From assembly GCA_949752745.1 (NCBI GenBank), contig OX457024.1, positions 53,260,510 through 53,324,509 on the forward strand: a stretch of 64,000 nt of DNA. The letters are read 5' to 3'. The stretch is from Protula sp. h YS-2021 (Eukaryota > Annelida > Polychaeta > Sabellida > Serpulidae). Under the pieces are notes generated by a model. It saw only the letters and a program-made list of their open reading frames with translations. It searched no databases and was not told the origin of the DNA. A program made the position numbers and the translations under genes. This document shows positions 35,477-49,577 of the stretch, piece after piece; position 1 is the stretch's first letter, and every line of letters starts with the position of its first letter.

Positions 35477-37735
35477 CGTATTTGCTCCAAAGAATTTTCT
35501 AAAAGGTCTTTAAAGGGAAATGCGGCTATCTTCCATAATTTTAATCTGCAACAATTTTGTTCTAATACTTCGCATGTGCAACCATGTGACACAGTGCTAT
35601 AATAATAGGATATAAAAAGCAATGGTCACTGGACTTTTATGAGAAATAAAACAGAACTAAAGCGACTCAGGATTTCTTTCGGTTTGTATTGCTAAGAATG
35701 GCAAATAAACAAAGTTTGAGACTAATTCCAATACAGAACGAAAACCTGCAACATTTTTCTTCTCATATTGTACATAATTACGCACTGATCATCCATTCAA
35801 CATTTGAGATAGTAAAATATGGGGTCCCCGCGGTTCTTTTGTCACTACAAGTTTCTTTGCGAACCTGCCCCCCCCCCCCCTCACTCATTTTTTTACACTT
35901 TTTTCAGTGATGACATATACAACCATTTCCCGCCCAAAAATTTCAAGAGATATCAATACACACTTTCAAGCTACTGTACTCTAGGCTTATAGGCAGCAGG
36001 GTTCGAAAAAACACATCATTTGGCGGAAAAGTCCACAAATTGTTGCCCTGATCCACCCTTTTTCGCATTACTGAACCGAGCACACCGTTGTCTGACATTG
36101 CCGCTGCTTTGTGATCCAGTCAGTTCTAATGTTGTCAAACAAATTGGGTGGCCAGTAAAATGATTTTCGAACTTTGATTACCCAATAACTTTGCAAAGGA
36201 TATAATTCTGGCGCTCCACGACTGATAGCAGAAAATTTAACATTTCAGTTTCTACACAATTTGAAAATTCTGATCCTGATTCTAATTTAACTCACTAGAT
36301 GGCTCAGAGATTGCCGCATTCCTCTTTAAATTCTGATTGAAGATAGGGGGCATGAATGTCCAACTGCCTATTATTTTTTGTCGATTCGCCAAATATTAGC
36401 GTAAATACTGACCGAAAACCATTTTTCTTAAAAGCATACAGACGTCCTGTTAGGATTTCGTTAAAAAAAACATAGTGAAATTTTGAGTGAAGTGAAGAAG
36501 GCACGCATCCACCTGGCTATTATTTGTTTGGGTGTTTTACCAAAAAATCGACTGAAATATTGGAGAAAAACTAAGTTATTATTAAGATAAACTAATGCAG
36601 GGATATGATCTTACTGTGTTGACATTTCTAATAGAAGACATTATTTCCTGCGTGCCTATTACTTTTTTGAAGATTCGCAAAAATGGGCGCTAAACCATTT
36701 TTTTACACTAAAATTTGACTAATTCCAGGTATATAACCTTACTGTCTTGAAATTTTGGTGAATGGTTATAAATATATGTCACAAATCCTGACATCAGTAT
36801 TCGTTTTTTTTTTCAAACGAGCAAACACTAAACGTTAAATCAGATGATGATTTATATCTAATTATCTTTTCTGTTATAAAACCGTTAGAGAATGACATAT
36901 CACAGCCATTTAGAGATATATTTCTTCTTACGGGTTCGGTCAATATTCACTTTTTACTTAGGGGCGTATTTCCCTGTACTTCTCTCTTCACCATGTGGTA
37001 TTCCTTCCTATTAAGCATAACAGCTATGGAACATGGTATTATTTCTGAATTGGACCAAAATTGATTGGCGCTTTGTCAAAATGAATTAAAACATTGCGAA
37101 TTTGGATCGAGACTTCGAGTTTTGTCCAGACTCCGAAAGAGCAGTGCTCAGAAAATGTAAGGCCCAGCCTTTTGAGAACTTGCTCAGGCAATTTATATGT
37201 TACCGTGGATCTGTGAAATCAGAATTAATTGGGCGGATCTGTGTAATAATTTAAGCGCAAAACCAGCGGGTGATACATATTCGCTGATTGACTTAGCGGA
37301 TCTGTGAACTCGCTGAAAATTTCAGCGGGTGTGTATCATTCGCTGATTTCACAGATCCGCAGTAACATATACATATATACATGCTGCAAATGAGCAACGT
37401 TGCATTATTTTCGAATAAAGGCAAAAATTGATAGATGGGCACTTTGTAAAAAGAATGATAAAAATGACACATCTTACATTGAGAATGGGGAGTTTTCTTC
37501 AGACAAGTTCGCAGAACCTAAGGCCATTCTTTTGAAACATTGCATCGTGGAATCATGAATGTTTAAGATTACACATTTTAACCAAAATTAAGCAATTACA
37601 TATTTTACATCGAGTTTGTTCAGACAAGTTTTCAGAAACTGTAAGACCCCGCCTTTCCGAATTTTACACAGCGAAAACATATGTACTGCAGATCTGCAAC
37701 ATTGTATTGTCTTTGAAGAGTGTAGGACTAAATAC
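35477..37735. other. AT-rich intergenic stretch
   Basis: No gene recognised. A GCGGATCTGTGAAATCAG phrase recurs in direct and inverse form at 37205-37365, making a possible stem. A C10 tract lies near 35870. Confidence 0.4.
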
Positions 37736-37822
37736 CAGTATTACCAGTATTATGTCCGGTGGTATTTTGTCCGGTGGTATTATGTCCGGTGGTATTATGT
37801 CCGGTGGTATTTTGTCCGGTTC
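37736..37822. repeat. GTCCGGTGGTATTATGT tandem repeat
   Basis: Five copies of a 17-bp unit with one variable base. Confidence 0.85.
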
Positions 37823-38049
37823 CCTGTCTTTGAAATCGTCCAAAATTCCCGGACTGGTGCGTGGTCAAATTCTGATAAATGTATGATTGATTTACATATT
37901 TTGTATCGAAACTTTGAAGTTTTTGCCCGAAGTTTTCAGAAGCTAAAAATGAAATTAAAGTTAGGTTACATAAATTATTTAACAAAAGAAAGAAAATTTT
38001 CACCATGTCCACCGTATTGTAATAAAATGTCAGTCCTTGTTCGATTACT

Positions 38050-38225
38050 CTGACGGCACCTGGGCGCCGTCACACGTCGGTACTTGGGCACCGTCACATG
38101 TCGGCGCCTGGGCACCGTCAGACGTCGACACCTCAGCACCATCACACGTCGGCACCTCAGCACCGTCACACGTCGGCACCTCAGCACCGTCACACGTCGG
38201 CACCTCAGCACCGTCACACGTCGGT
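38050..38225. repeat. 24-bp minisatellite (CACGTCGGCACCTCAGCACC)
   Basis: About seven copies of a 24-bp unit. Because 24 is a multiple of three, several frames stay open with repeated peptides; these ORFs are artefacts. Confidence 0.9.
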
Positions 38226-38443
38226 CTTGTTTTCCTTTTTGTCATTCGAGTTTTAAGTTTATTGATTTTCAGAAAAGTCCTAGTACAGCACTTGACGTTG
38301 AAAATCCACACTTGGCACTTGGCATGACCTTCAAGGTCAAGGTCAAATTGAGGTCAACACTAGTTTATTTTTTTTAGCTAGAAGGAAAAAACTCGTCAAA
38401 GACTCGTAGGAGCTGAATGTTTAAAAAGATTACACATTTTAAC

Positions 38444-39479
<1,036 letters not shown>

Positions 39480-39780
39480 GCCTTGTATTGTGAACAAGAT
39501 GGGCTGTTTTAATGGTTGATGGGTGTAGACTGGGCCCATCCTATAGCTGTAAGCCACAGAAATAGCACATATAGAATCAGTATGTGCCAAATCTATAGAC
39601 AGATGCATAGGAATACCCCATCCATAGAAACAACACATCTGATCAAGAATATGGGCCAAATCTACAGACAGTTGCATAGAAATACCCCATCCATAGAAAC
39701 AGCACATCTGATTAAGAATATGGTCCAAATCTACAGACTGTTGCATAGGAATATCCCATCCATTGAAACAGCACATGCAA
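39480..39780. repeat. ~69-bp tandem repeat
   Basis: Three to four copies of a unit with TTGCATAGAAATACCCCATC and AACAGCACATCTGATCAAG. A related phrase recurs at 40380-40470. Confidence 0.8.
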
Positions 39781-40094
39781 GGCCGGCAGAATTGTACGTA
39801 ATGTTCGAGGCGGGACCAGCGGTGCTGAATGCTTCAAAACATTGCTGCTTTGATCAAGCCGCTTCAAGGCTTTAATTACAAAGTCGATGGGAAAGGCGAA
39901 AAAAAACGCAGTTTGTCTTTGCTGCGTAGGAGGGATGGGGGGCTATATATATATATATATATATACAAGAAGATAAAAGATCCCATGCCACCCCTGACGG
40001 CGTCGCCTAACGGGGTGGCAGGGAGAGGGGGTGTGGAAGAAGCAGTGATTTTAAGACACAATTAAACATGGGGGCGGGGCGGGGGCGGAGAGTT

Positions 40095-40200
40095 CATATG
40101 AAAAATTTGTCGGGTCCTCAGTGCCACCGGGTCCTCAGTGCCACTTCGGGACCTCAGTACCACTAGTGGCACTGAGGACCCGGTAGTGGCACTAGTACCA
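40095..40200. repeat. Inverted GTCCTCAGTGCCAC hairpin
   Basis: Direct copies of CGGGTCCTCAGTGCCAC are followed by the inverse GTGGCACTGAGGACCCGG round CTAG, a strong snap-back structure. No flanking duplication found. Confidence 0.7.
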
Positions 40201-41000
40201 CCCGAGTAGACGACAACCCTTACTGAAAAATATTGTCATTGTTTCGTCAATTAACAATTTTTAACAAGAAAAAAAAATATCACCCAAATCTAAATATAAA
40301 ACAAAATGTTTTACTGAGGCTAGAGACGAAGTCCCTATGCGCTGTTTTCCTTCAAAGTGTTTCAAGGGGAGAAACTGTATGTGCTGTTTCAATAGCCTCT
40401 GTATTGATTTAGCCCAGCCATTGGATGGGCCCATACAATGATGTGGTGTTTCAATGCTGGGGTGTTTCAATGCTACACCGCTGACAATCTTGTTTGTCAT
40501 CTTAGAGGCTGTTATATCTCGCAACAAGAGGGAAATGATTCTCGCCCTTTATATTTATTTATGGCTGGGCATATAACTATTGTGGAAAAAGGAAAGGGCC
40601 ACTGAAAACAGTTCTAAACTGATGCTTTATTTTCGTAAAACGCTCTTTTACGAGTAAAAGCGTGATTCGCGTTCTCCAATTTTATACGGATTTTCTTATA
40701 AAGCTCTGAGAATCACGCAATTAGGAACTAAAAATGTTTCTAGTGGCTCGAATGGTCTCAGATAATCAGAATCCATGGTACCTTGTTACCAAGCCTCATT
40801 CGAGTATTGCCCTACTGCAGCAAACACACCCAGGTCCGTGGGGTGGCTGGGTGGGACATTATGAGAAAAATGGAGAAAGCGAATTACGCTTTTACTTGTA
40901 AAAGAGCATTTTATGAAAATAAAAAGTCAGTTTTACTTCGTAAAAGCTCCGAATTCGCTTATCACCACTTTTATATGGGACTATCACAAGAGTCGGGGTG

Positions 41001-42250
41001 ACCTGAGCTGCGAGCCAAGCCTGAAAAATTTCCCAAGAATTTAGGTTTTACTCCAGGGAACGTGCTGCGTTCCCTGTGAAGGTAAAAAGGCGTAAATAAA
41101 ACACCCTTAAGGATGGTTAATGTGTTTAATGTGCCTTAGTTCAACATACAATCGAGTTGCTGAACAACTCTAGCACACGGAAGGACGAACATACTGAAGA
41201 ACAAGTAGAGAAGACGCGCCGATGACCAAGCTATTCTCCGTTATCACCCTTACTAACATCACTCCCCGACCCCCTATCCTCCCACGAGATGTTAACCCAA
41301 CCTAATCGCAAGGGTCGATCTGAGAGTACTCATAGTAATCTCTTTATTTGTATTTTTCACAAACATGATCGCGCAACCAAGTCCGCGTAGTTAACTATGT
41401 GACCAAGCAGCTGCAACACTGAGGGATGCGTGGTCACCCACAAATTTGTGCAACAGTAAATTCATTATCATGATCAAGTATGAATTCGCTATGGTCAAGC
41501 ACAAACTGACGCTTCAAAGCTTCTAAAAGGAACCAAGAACCAAGCTAGTGACTTGTCATGGTATAGGGGCAAGCGACACGAAGCACTCGTACTATACAGG
41601 TTGACGTACTATCATGCACTCCGGTAGTATGTTATTCCACAGTGTCTATTGACTTACACTGAACGCACTACAATGCGCTCACTCATAACACTAATCGGAG
41701 AGTAGGAGCGCTCGTTACGCACTACCATGTGCTTATTCAATATATGAACAGAAAACTATTGGATACACGATGAACGCACTACAACGTGCCAGTGTAAGAT
41801 TCGATCACTAGTTAAGTGAAACTATCCAGTCTAGAGACTTGATCCCTGTGAGGCCGACTCTAGTGGCCATGACCGAAGCACCGAGGGGGATACGTAGTGT
41901 GTTTATGTACACCCCCTTTTTGCCAAAGGAAGATGGAGTACCGGTCTCGCAGGGGGGAAGCTGCAAGAATCAGCGCTAACTAAGGTACAGGTGTGTGCGC
42001 TCCCGTAGTACCGAGTACCGTCTTCGGGGCAAGAAGAGCACAAGGTGCTCCTGTCCCTTCAGAACTGATGGGTGTCGCGACACAGTTAACCGGGGCTTTG
42101 GTTCTGGCCCTTCTTGTACTTGCCCGCGCCGTTGCCAGAGTGCTGGAAGAAGGTTACCTTGCGCTTGGATTTGCTTTTGCCCTTGGCCGCCGGTTCACTG
42201 CAACAGACAAGGGTTAGTTAGAGAGTACTGCCTCAGTAGCTACGAAGGGG
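41001..42250 (-). other. 3' non-coding region of DIRS 1
   Basis: Lies between the recombinase relic and the internal complementary region, equivalent to 48531-49577 in the intact copy. ORFs at 41993-42312 show no protein family. Confidence 0.5.
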
Positions 42251-42289
42251 GCCCAAAGAGCACAAGCCGGATACTTCGCACTGAGAGTA

Positions 42290-43240
42290 GTCTTTTAGGT
42301 AATATTTATTGAATGAGTTAGGAGAAGGCCAACAAACCCGTCTTCAAAATATCAGTTAGAGACACACTACTTAGAGCCCTAATTGAGTTGGCTATTTGCT
42401 TTACTTGGCTTGATGGGCTTTAACTTTACATAGGTCTCTGAACCCAAATTCTGCCTGGGCTTTTTCGTAAGTCTCCAAAATAACATTTTTGATGTATTTA
42501 GAAATATTATGTTTAGACAGATCCTAATTGAGCTTGGGTATTAAGGAAATGATTTTTGCCCGTCCTTCCTATAGTTCTCTGACACGTAGAGATACTTACG
42601 CAATGCCTGCACCGGGCAGAGGGAGACCAGACCTGACTCTTCGTCCCCTCCCTCCAAGGTTGGCAGTGTTGTCTGTTCCAAAGTACGAGACCCGCGGTGG
42701 CCATGTGTGTCTGACCAATGAAGCCTGTTCTCAGTCTAAGGAAGACTTTTTTCCAATTACCGTTCTCCTTCATAATTTGACGGTCTAGGGTGTGAATTTC
42801 CCTTCTTCTCCTGATGAAGCCGGTGCTAAGAGGAACGTGAATTTCACCGTTGCATGTTTGGGCGTGATCACGCCGTCTTCGAAGATATCCGCCTTCTGAA
42901 GGAAGTGCATAACCAAGGAAAGGCCCCACTGCGCTATATTGATGTTTGATAAGGGAGAGTTCACTTTAAAGTGCCTAAATAGTATAGATAAGGCCGGATC
43001 TTCCTCTGTGTCATAGTCTGTCGACTATGGCGGCTCGTAGCCCTCGACTGAATCCACCTTTAGATGCTCGGTCGTGAACAGGTGATCCAGGATATCTGCC
43101 ACCACCGCTGGTGTGGCTCGAAATGGGTCCAGTTGGGCCTTAGCAAACCAGCTAGAAAATTTGTTCCACTGCGATTGATAAATCTTTGCTGTGGACTCTC
43201 TGTAGCTATTTAGCATTTTCTCTGTCACTTCTAGGAGTAA
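42290..43240 (-). pseudogene. DIRS 1 tyrosine recombinase relic
   Basis: Blocks match the intact recombinase at 49578-50560: STAKIYQSQWNKFSSW and LDHLFTTEHLKVDSVEGY near 43030-43200, TGFIGQTHM near 42700, and SLTDILKTG near 42330. Frames shift between the blocks and a deletion fuses it in frame to the preceding RNase H-ORF tail. Inactive. Confidence 0.75.
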
Positions 43241-44954
43241 GGGTCTGAGTAACATAACTCTCTGTACAACCCGCAGCAGGATTGGTTGCTGGGGGAAGGC
43301 ATACAGAACCTCATCTCTCGGCCATTGGCAAGTTAAGGCGTAGATCGCCCAAGCCTGTGCGTCTGGGCATGGAGAGACATACCTTGGCAACGTCGCCGTC
43401 ATCGCGTTTGCAAACAAGTCCTGGGTCGGCTTTCACCACGGAGAGCGCCTGGTCACCCATTTGAATGCACGAGGAGATGGGCACCATTCCGTGTGTATGA
43501 CTTGACCGCACCTGGAAGCTAGGTGCTAACACATTCAGCGATCCCACTAAATGCCGAGCTGATAGGTGGATCCTTTTCTATCGGGCAAAATCCAGGATTT
43601 TGCTAGTGACTTTAATGAGTTGCTGCGACCTGGTCCTACCCTTTTTGTTTGAGTATGCCACTGCTGTGGAGCTGTCCAGGTGAAACTCTACAAATTTCTC
43701 TTCTAGAAGGTGGGCAGGTAGGTTATTGCTATCCACACTACCTCTAACTCTAACCAATTTTTGTGGCGATTTCTTACCTGTTCTGACCACTAGCCCTGCC
43801 ACATCTTGCCCTGGAAATGAATTCCTCAGCCTGATAAATGCGCGTCGGTTTACACCTCTTGTTCTGGGGGCGGTGTCGAAAAGGGGACCCCATGTCATGA
43901 TCTGATCGTCGCACCACCAGGTCACCGCTTGGTGGGCCTCTACGGAAACAGACATCACGGCCCTTGGGTGCCTGCCCTGGCGCAAGACCGGTCTGATTTC
44001 TGCCTGAGATGGCCTGTACTGAAGCTTTCCTAGAGGAACTGTCTGTTCGGTTGCCACCAGACAGTGCAGAAAGAATTCCTTCTTTGCCAGACTCACCCTC
44101 GAACCTGGTTTTAAAGATCTGACGCTCGACAGGATCCTTTCCCTCCGTTCGGGGGTAGGGTAAGCCCTTGCCAGGCTTAGATCCCATTTTTCTCCCAAAA
44201 CACAATTCTGCTTTGATATTAGCACGGACTTGCTGAGATTCACTAAAAGACTTACCTTTGTTGCTTGATCGACCAAGGCCTGTGTTTGCTGACTTACAGT
44301 GACGTGGTCGCGATGTACTAGGAACCAGTCGTCTAAGTACTGGAAGACCAACATACCTTGGACTCGGGCCAACGTCTTCAACACTTTCGTGATTTTCGTG
44401 AAGACAAAGGGTGCCGTAGAGAGACCGAACGGGAGAGCCCGAAACCAGAATTTTCCCCCTTTATTTGGAAGCATAGGTACTTTCTGGCCGACGGGTGCAA
44501 AGGCAGGTGTACATACGCGTCGGAGAGGTCTATGGATGTCTCCCACATGCCCCCGCCCAGAGACCTTTTTATAACATGAGCTGTGTCCACCTAAAGGGCG
44601 CCACGTGGAGGAATTATTTCAGGGTGGATAGGTCTATGACAAAGCGCCAATCCCTGATTTCTTGGGTACCAAAAAGACCCGGATAAAAAACCCTTTTTGA
44701 TTCTCTGGCATCTCCCTTATCGCTCCCTTGTGCACTAAGTCTTTTATCGTGGTCTGTAGTACTTGGTGCTTAACGGACCTTCGTCTTAGGAGGCAATTCG
44801 GCTGTCTGAGACTTGGTCGAGCAGATGTATTGGTGGGATATGCCCTCGTCAGTCCCGTTTGAACGGGAGTGCGCAACCTTCTATTAGCTAACGCACTACT
44901 TTTTTCGGAGCACCCATCTCCCGCCAAGCCTACCAAAACCTGCCTAGCCTGCAT
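43241..44954 (-). pseudogene. DIRS 1 reverse transcriptase/RNase H relic
   Basis: The longest piece (43578-44546) has FRALPFGLSTAPFVF and the RT active-site block FQYLDDWFL, as in the intact copy, followed by VATEQTVPLGKLQYRP. Upstream text at 44634-44954 and downstream text (DLFANAMTATLPRYVS near 43410) complete the homology in other frames. Stops and frameshifts make it inactive. Confidence 0.85.
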
Positions 44955-45021
44955 CCTATGAGCAAGCAGTCCTCGGAGGCCTGAGAGCTCTCCTCACCTT
45001 TTGACCTTATAAAAGTATCTC

Positions 45022-45860
45022 TTAGAGATGAGACGCTCCCCTCTGAGAGATACTTCGGTTGATTGTTACCTGAACTGCTGCGAGATACGTGGGGGCGTCT
45101 TGCCACTGCCCTTCTGCCTCGGCTTCTTCGTCGGAGAAGCCCTGGCCGTCTAGTGCCTGGAGGTATGAAGGCGTGACAGTACCCGCCCTTCGGCTGCGTC
45201 CAAGCGCTTGAACTCTCGGTATCGTACTGACGATGCGTTGACTACTTCGTGACTGGTTGTCAGAGAGCCGCGAAGACTTCCGATTGGGGAAGGTTGCTTG
45301 TGACGTCATGCAGATGGGGGGGGGGGGTCTTCTCTGTCTGGCACTGGGCGTCCGCACTCTATGCCGGCAAGCCTGGTGATCTCTTTGTTAGCATCCCAAA
45401 ATGGCACGTCTTCGGGGGCTACTGAGTCTGCTGGCAGTGAGGTAGGTGCTTCAGGTTCCGGGTAGAAATCCGGTGGAGATGGGGTACAGATCGGTCGTCT
45501 CCCCGCGGCCGCCGGGTCTTTTCAGAGACGTTGTCCTTTGTCCGGGAAAAGTATAGGGTCTGTGGGGCGGGAAGAAAACTGTACTGAGGAGGAAAAACGC
45601 CAGGAGCGTCACCTTCAGCGTCACCTTCCGCACCTGTGTCCTCCGAGCTCCCTTTCTCCTGACAAGCTAGCCCTGGCTCCTCCTTAGCGACTTCGCCTGA
45701 GACAGGGGTGTAAATGGCCCTCTCTCTATCCTTGAGAATCGCAAGAGGGTTGAAGTATCCAGTGGGGCGAGTTCCTCGTCCTCCTCGACGCGGTGTGTCA
45801 AGAATATCTTACCCGACGGATGTAACTCCGCGCTCACTCTCGCTGGGGTAGGCACCGAGT
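45022..45860 (-). pseudogene. DIRS 1 gag relic
   Basis: 45667-45855 contains AELHPSGKIF, an acidic stretch and RIERGPFTP, similar in order to the SSEIPPSGQAS...NREREIYTPSGE region of the intact gag at 52662. Further pieces continue to 45022 in shifting frames. Confidence 0.55.
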
Positions 45861-46214
45861 AGACACCGAGGGAGGCCTGAACGCTGACAGCACCGGAGGA
45901 TCGGGGTGTGTCTACGTCTCGGTTCTGGTCTCGACAGTAGAGCTTCCTGAAGGTCCTAGGTCTACCGATGAAGCTGAGATTGCATAGCCAGGAACGAGGA
46001 AATGTTCAACGCCTTTGCTTATGTACTCCGGTCGTGAGTTTTCGCTGTGCTGATGCTCGTCCACCTCCTCCACAGCCTTTGTTCTACTCAGTCCCTCTGG
46101 GGATATTCCGCTGTCTATAAACCTACAACTCTCATTCCTGCTACTCACTCTCTCGCGATAAAAGGCAATAAAAATAGTTTGCTTTAAAAAGGACTGGTTA
46201 TCAGGAACAAAGCC

Positions 46215-48120
46215 ATGGATAAAGAAAACACAGAAAAATTCGTTAATTATCTCCTGGAGAGAAAAGTGCGACAAGGAACCATAGACAAATCGATAACGGA
46301 AGAACTAGATGATCTCAACCTCCTAGCTGAGACTGACTCAAGCCTGGTTAAAACTCAAGCTCTCAATGGGGCAATCAGTTGCACTCACCAAAAGCAATCC
46401 AACATCTGAAAGCAACAGCAAATGAAATGAATGACCAACCAGCTAAAATTCCAAGAGCTAGCGGAACGAACCAGTTTAATGACCAGCAGGGCACGCCTCC
46501 GGTCACCGCACAAGCCTTGAAGGATCAGAGTATAGAGAAATGCTGAAATCTGTACAGGACGCGGATAACCTTCTGGCATCAGCTGCCAAGCACAACTAAC
46601 GACCCATGGCTGGACGATCGCCTTCAGGTAACTCAAAAGCACTGCTTATTCAAGAATTCTGTGGTCTTGTGGTCACCCATAACGAGGAAGATGTTATAAA
46701 TCTAGGCAGAGCCCGCCCCATCACTCAGCCACGCAATACTAAACCGAACTCCGCCGACACCTCCGTACCCCAGTACATCGTCGAATTCTGGCAAAGCTAC
46801 CGGCCATCCTGACGTACCCCTTACGTACCGCAAAGAAAAAGTTATGCTGCTGGACCAGGAAATTCGCACACATCAAGCGGCGGGGCAGATAGCATGGGAA
46901 GAGGACCGCTTTCATTTAGGGCTGAAGTACCTGTCATCAAAAGCCAAACCGCACTGCGCTGAACGTGCGCCGAGTCCGGGGATCTCATTTACCCAGCAAG
47001 TGGTACAGAAATTTGTAAAAATTACAAGTCTCCACGTGGCTGCCGCCTAACAGAGTGCAAATACGCCGACGCCTGCATTATACCAGGGTGCCACCGACGC
47101 CACCCCGAGCACATGCACTGAGAATTAAGCGTCGCTAGTCCCCTAAAAGACAATATAAATGCTTAAAATATGAGCTTGAAAAGGACTCGGATGTTAGTTT
47201 TCTTATTAAAGGTATTAACAGTGGTTTTGGCATTGTAACTCCTGAAGTAGCGTTAACACTCATCGATCTCCCAAACAGCCGGAAAGCCGAAAATACCTAC
47301 AGACAGCAGAAAACCAAATTGTAAATGAACTAAAATCAGGACGCTACGTAAAAGTCAGCTCAAAACCAGTTATTGTTAGTCCAGTCTCATGTGTGCCAAA
47401 AGACGATGGTACCGTGCGCCTAATTCACGACTGTTCCCAACCAGAGGGACCTGGTTTTAAGCGATCATGCGAAACCTGACAAGTTGTTACCGTAGACAGC
47501 GCTGTAAAATTAATAGAAAAGACATGGTCTATGGCAAAATTGATTTTATAAATGTCTACAGGCACGTTGCCACCAGTGTGGATTCACGTAGGGTATCGGG
47601 TCTAAAATGGGGCTTTGGTAACGATAAGGATTATACTTATATAGTCCATACGCGGTTGCCTTTTAGAGCTTCTCTAAGCGTCAGCACTTTCCAAAGACTG
47701 ACTCAGTCTGTGGTAGGTATGTTTGCCCGCGTGGAATAAAGGCGGTTATTTGTTATTTCTGGGACGACTTTTCATTTCCGCTGCCGTAAAGTTGGAATGT
47801 AGACTTGCAATGGATTTATTGTTAAACTTACTTCAGTGCCTTGGTTTTTCAATTAGCTGGGAGAAATGTGTTTATCCGACGCAAAAGCTCGTGGCATTTC
47901 GTGGCATTCAAATTGAATCGGTAAACGGTCGACTCCAGATCCCAGAAAAGAAGATGGCAGATATTAAAACTACCTGTTCGAGTGTTGGTCCTCTTTACTG
48001 GGTCGCCTCAGTTATCCATTCTGTCCACCCAGCTCTCCACCGCCTCATAGAAGGCATGAGTGCCCTAAAGCGACAACATCATCACGCGCGCATTTCTCGC
48101 TACCTACTGCTTCTGCTGTA
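46215..48120 (+). pseudogene. Ngaro/PAT-like retroelement, gag and RT half (plus strand)
   Basis: Plus-strand relic, opposite to both DIRS copies. The gag starts MDKENTEKFVNYLLERKVRQ. Its end near 47010-47120 reads EICKNYKSPRGC...CKYADAC..PGCHRRHPEHMH in one frame, a CCCH-type zinc finger usual at the end of such gag proteins. The RT follows (VTPEVALTLIDLP near 47240, RYVKVSSKPVIVSPVSCVPK and VRLIHDCSQPEGP near 47340-47455, LPFRASLSVSTFQRLTQSV near 47660-47710), broken by frameshifts. It stops abruptly at 48120, where the DIRS 2 terminus begins. The remaining half is at 56180. Confidence 0.75.
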
Positions 48121-48403
48121 AACTAACGTTTTATTTCGTAAAACGAGCTTTTACGAGTAAAAGCGCAATTCGCGTTCTCCACTTTTAGATGGGGGTTTCC
48201 CTTTGGTTAGATTTTCCACACAATAGAAACTTTTTTCTCGCTAATAGAATGAACCCTATCCCGCCTTCCATCCAGCCAGCCAATGAGAATGCAGATAACA
48301 CAAAGTGCTACGTCACTGAAGCTGTCAATCATTCCCTTTTAGCCCAAAAATAGGTGGTGTCAACTCACCCAGGCTTGTAGGGGCTGGATGGGAGGGAGGA
48401 TAG

Positions 48404-48519
48404 ACTAAAAGTGGAGAACGCGAATTGCGCTTTTACTCGTAAAAGCTCGTTTTACGAAATAAAACGTTAGTTTTACTTCGCAAAAGCTTAGAATTCGCTT
48501 ATCTCCACTTTTAGATGGG
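48404..48519. repeat. DIRS 2 internal complementary region
   Basis: 48404-48470 is the reverse complement of the left terminus from 48123, and 48471-48519 is the reverse complement of the right terminus ending 56179. They meet at AACGTTAG/TTTTACTTCG. In known DIRS elements this region templates completion of the ends through a circular intermediate. Confidence 0.9.
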
Positions 48520-48530
48520 ACTAAAGTCCG

Positions 48531-49577
48531 GAGCAGGGGAGCCTGCCATTCTAAAGAAATTGCGTGAAAAAGGACGCGAATTGCAAATACTCGAAAGAGT
48601 TTTGCGAAATAAACTTGTTAGATGGGATAGAATTGAAGTTAAATAAAATCCCAAATCTAAGAAAGTTTGCTTTATTTGATTTCCAAACAACCCTGATAGG
48701 GTAAAGGAGGGGAACCCTCCTTGCCCATGAAGGGATCTGGTAACAAATAGAAAAAATTTTAAGTAACGGTGTCATAAAGTCTGAATAAACTTTATGCTGA
48801 CTGACTGAGTATCCTTTACCATCCCCCTCAATAATACTGATTTATTGTTTTTCCTTCTTAACAAAAAGATCGTAACCTTGTAAAGGCTACCATGAAAAAT
48901 AAAACTTGACACAGCATAATTACAAGTGACTGTGTCTTACAAAAGCATGCTAAATATTCTAAGACCTTAGGTAAATGTTAGAACTGCTCTAAATCATTAC
49001 CACTTAAAAACTTAAATTTTTGCGAAATTGACTGGCAATTTCGAGAAAATTAGGTGACTAGAAGCTTAGAACACTCACAAACTTGGATTGGAATCAATCC
49101 TGGTGATAAAAATCACTAAATGCCGTTGATTTTACAACTAAGCCCATAATGGTACTATGGGCCTTGGTCACATGGTCACTGTGACACAGACCCTTGATGA
49201 CCTCTGGGCTCTCAGTAAGGCCCGGGACTGCGGGAACGCTGGGTCGGGGAGAACTGCGTCTCCCCCCCCCCTTTTTCCTTGAGTCAAGGAAATTTCTGAA
49301 GATACTGAGGCCAGGGTGTGGATCACAGTGATCATATGACACTAAATCAGTTCTAGGATAATTCGAGAAACTAAAATCCGAAAAAACAGTCCGACGGTCT
49401 ATACGGTAGCCGACGACGTGAAGTCGGCCGAACTGGGATAAGGGTATGTCCAGCGGGGTAGTGCACCGGTTATTTCTTGGGCTTGAAGTGGCTGGTAGCA
49501 CGGTTCTTGACATAACCTCCCTTTTGCTTGCCCTTGCCTTTGGGTCTGGGCGTAGGCGATCTGTAACAGATTGACAA
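48531..49577 (-). other. 3' non-coding region of DIRS 2
   Basis: Between the recombinase stop and the internal complementary region. The 139-aa ORF at 49094-49513 has no family features. Confidence 0.5.

Larger units (their letters stand above)
40619..45950 (-). mobile_element. DIRS-type retrotransposon 1, decayed
   Basis: Minus-strand order gag, RT/RNase H, tyrosine recombinase, internal complementary region and terminus, as in the intact copy at 48123-56179. The 3' terminus begins near 40619. The internal complementary region at about 40871-40985 repeats the complements of both ends (junction AGTCAG/TTTTACTTCGTAAAAG). Genes have frameshifts and a deletion. No 5' inverted repeat was found beyond the gag relic, so the 5' end is probably lost. 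Confidence 0.8.

Noticed and set aside
38037..38377. Thr/Ser/His repeat ORFs
   Set aside because: A 24-bp minisatellite keeps several frames open; repeated peptides in both strands.
41993..42312. ORFs of 74 and 105 aa in the DIRS 1 3' region
   Set aside because: No homology to DIRS proteins, wrong strand for the element, no domain features.
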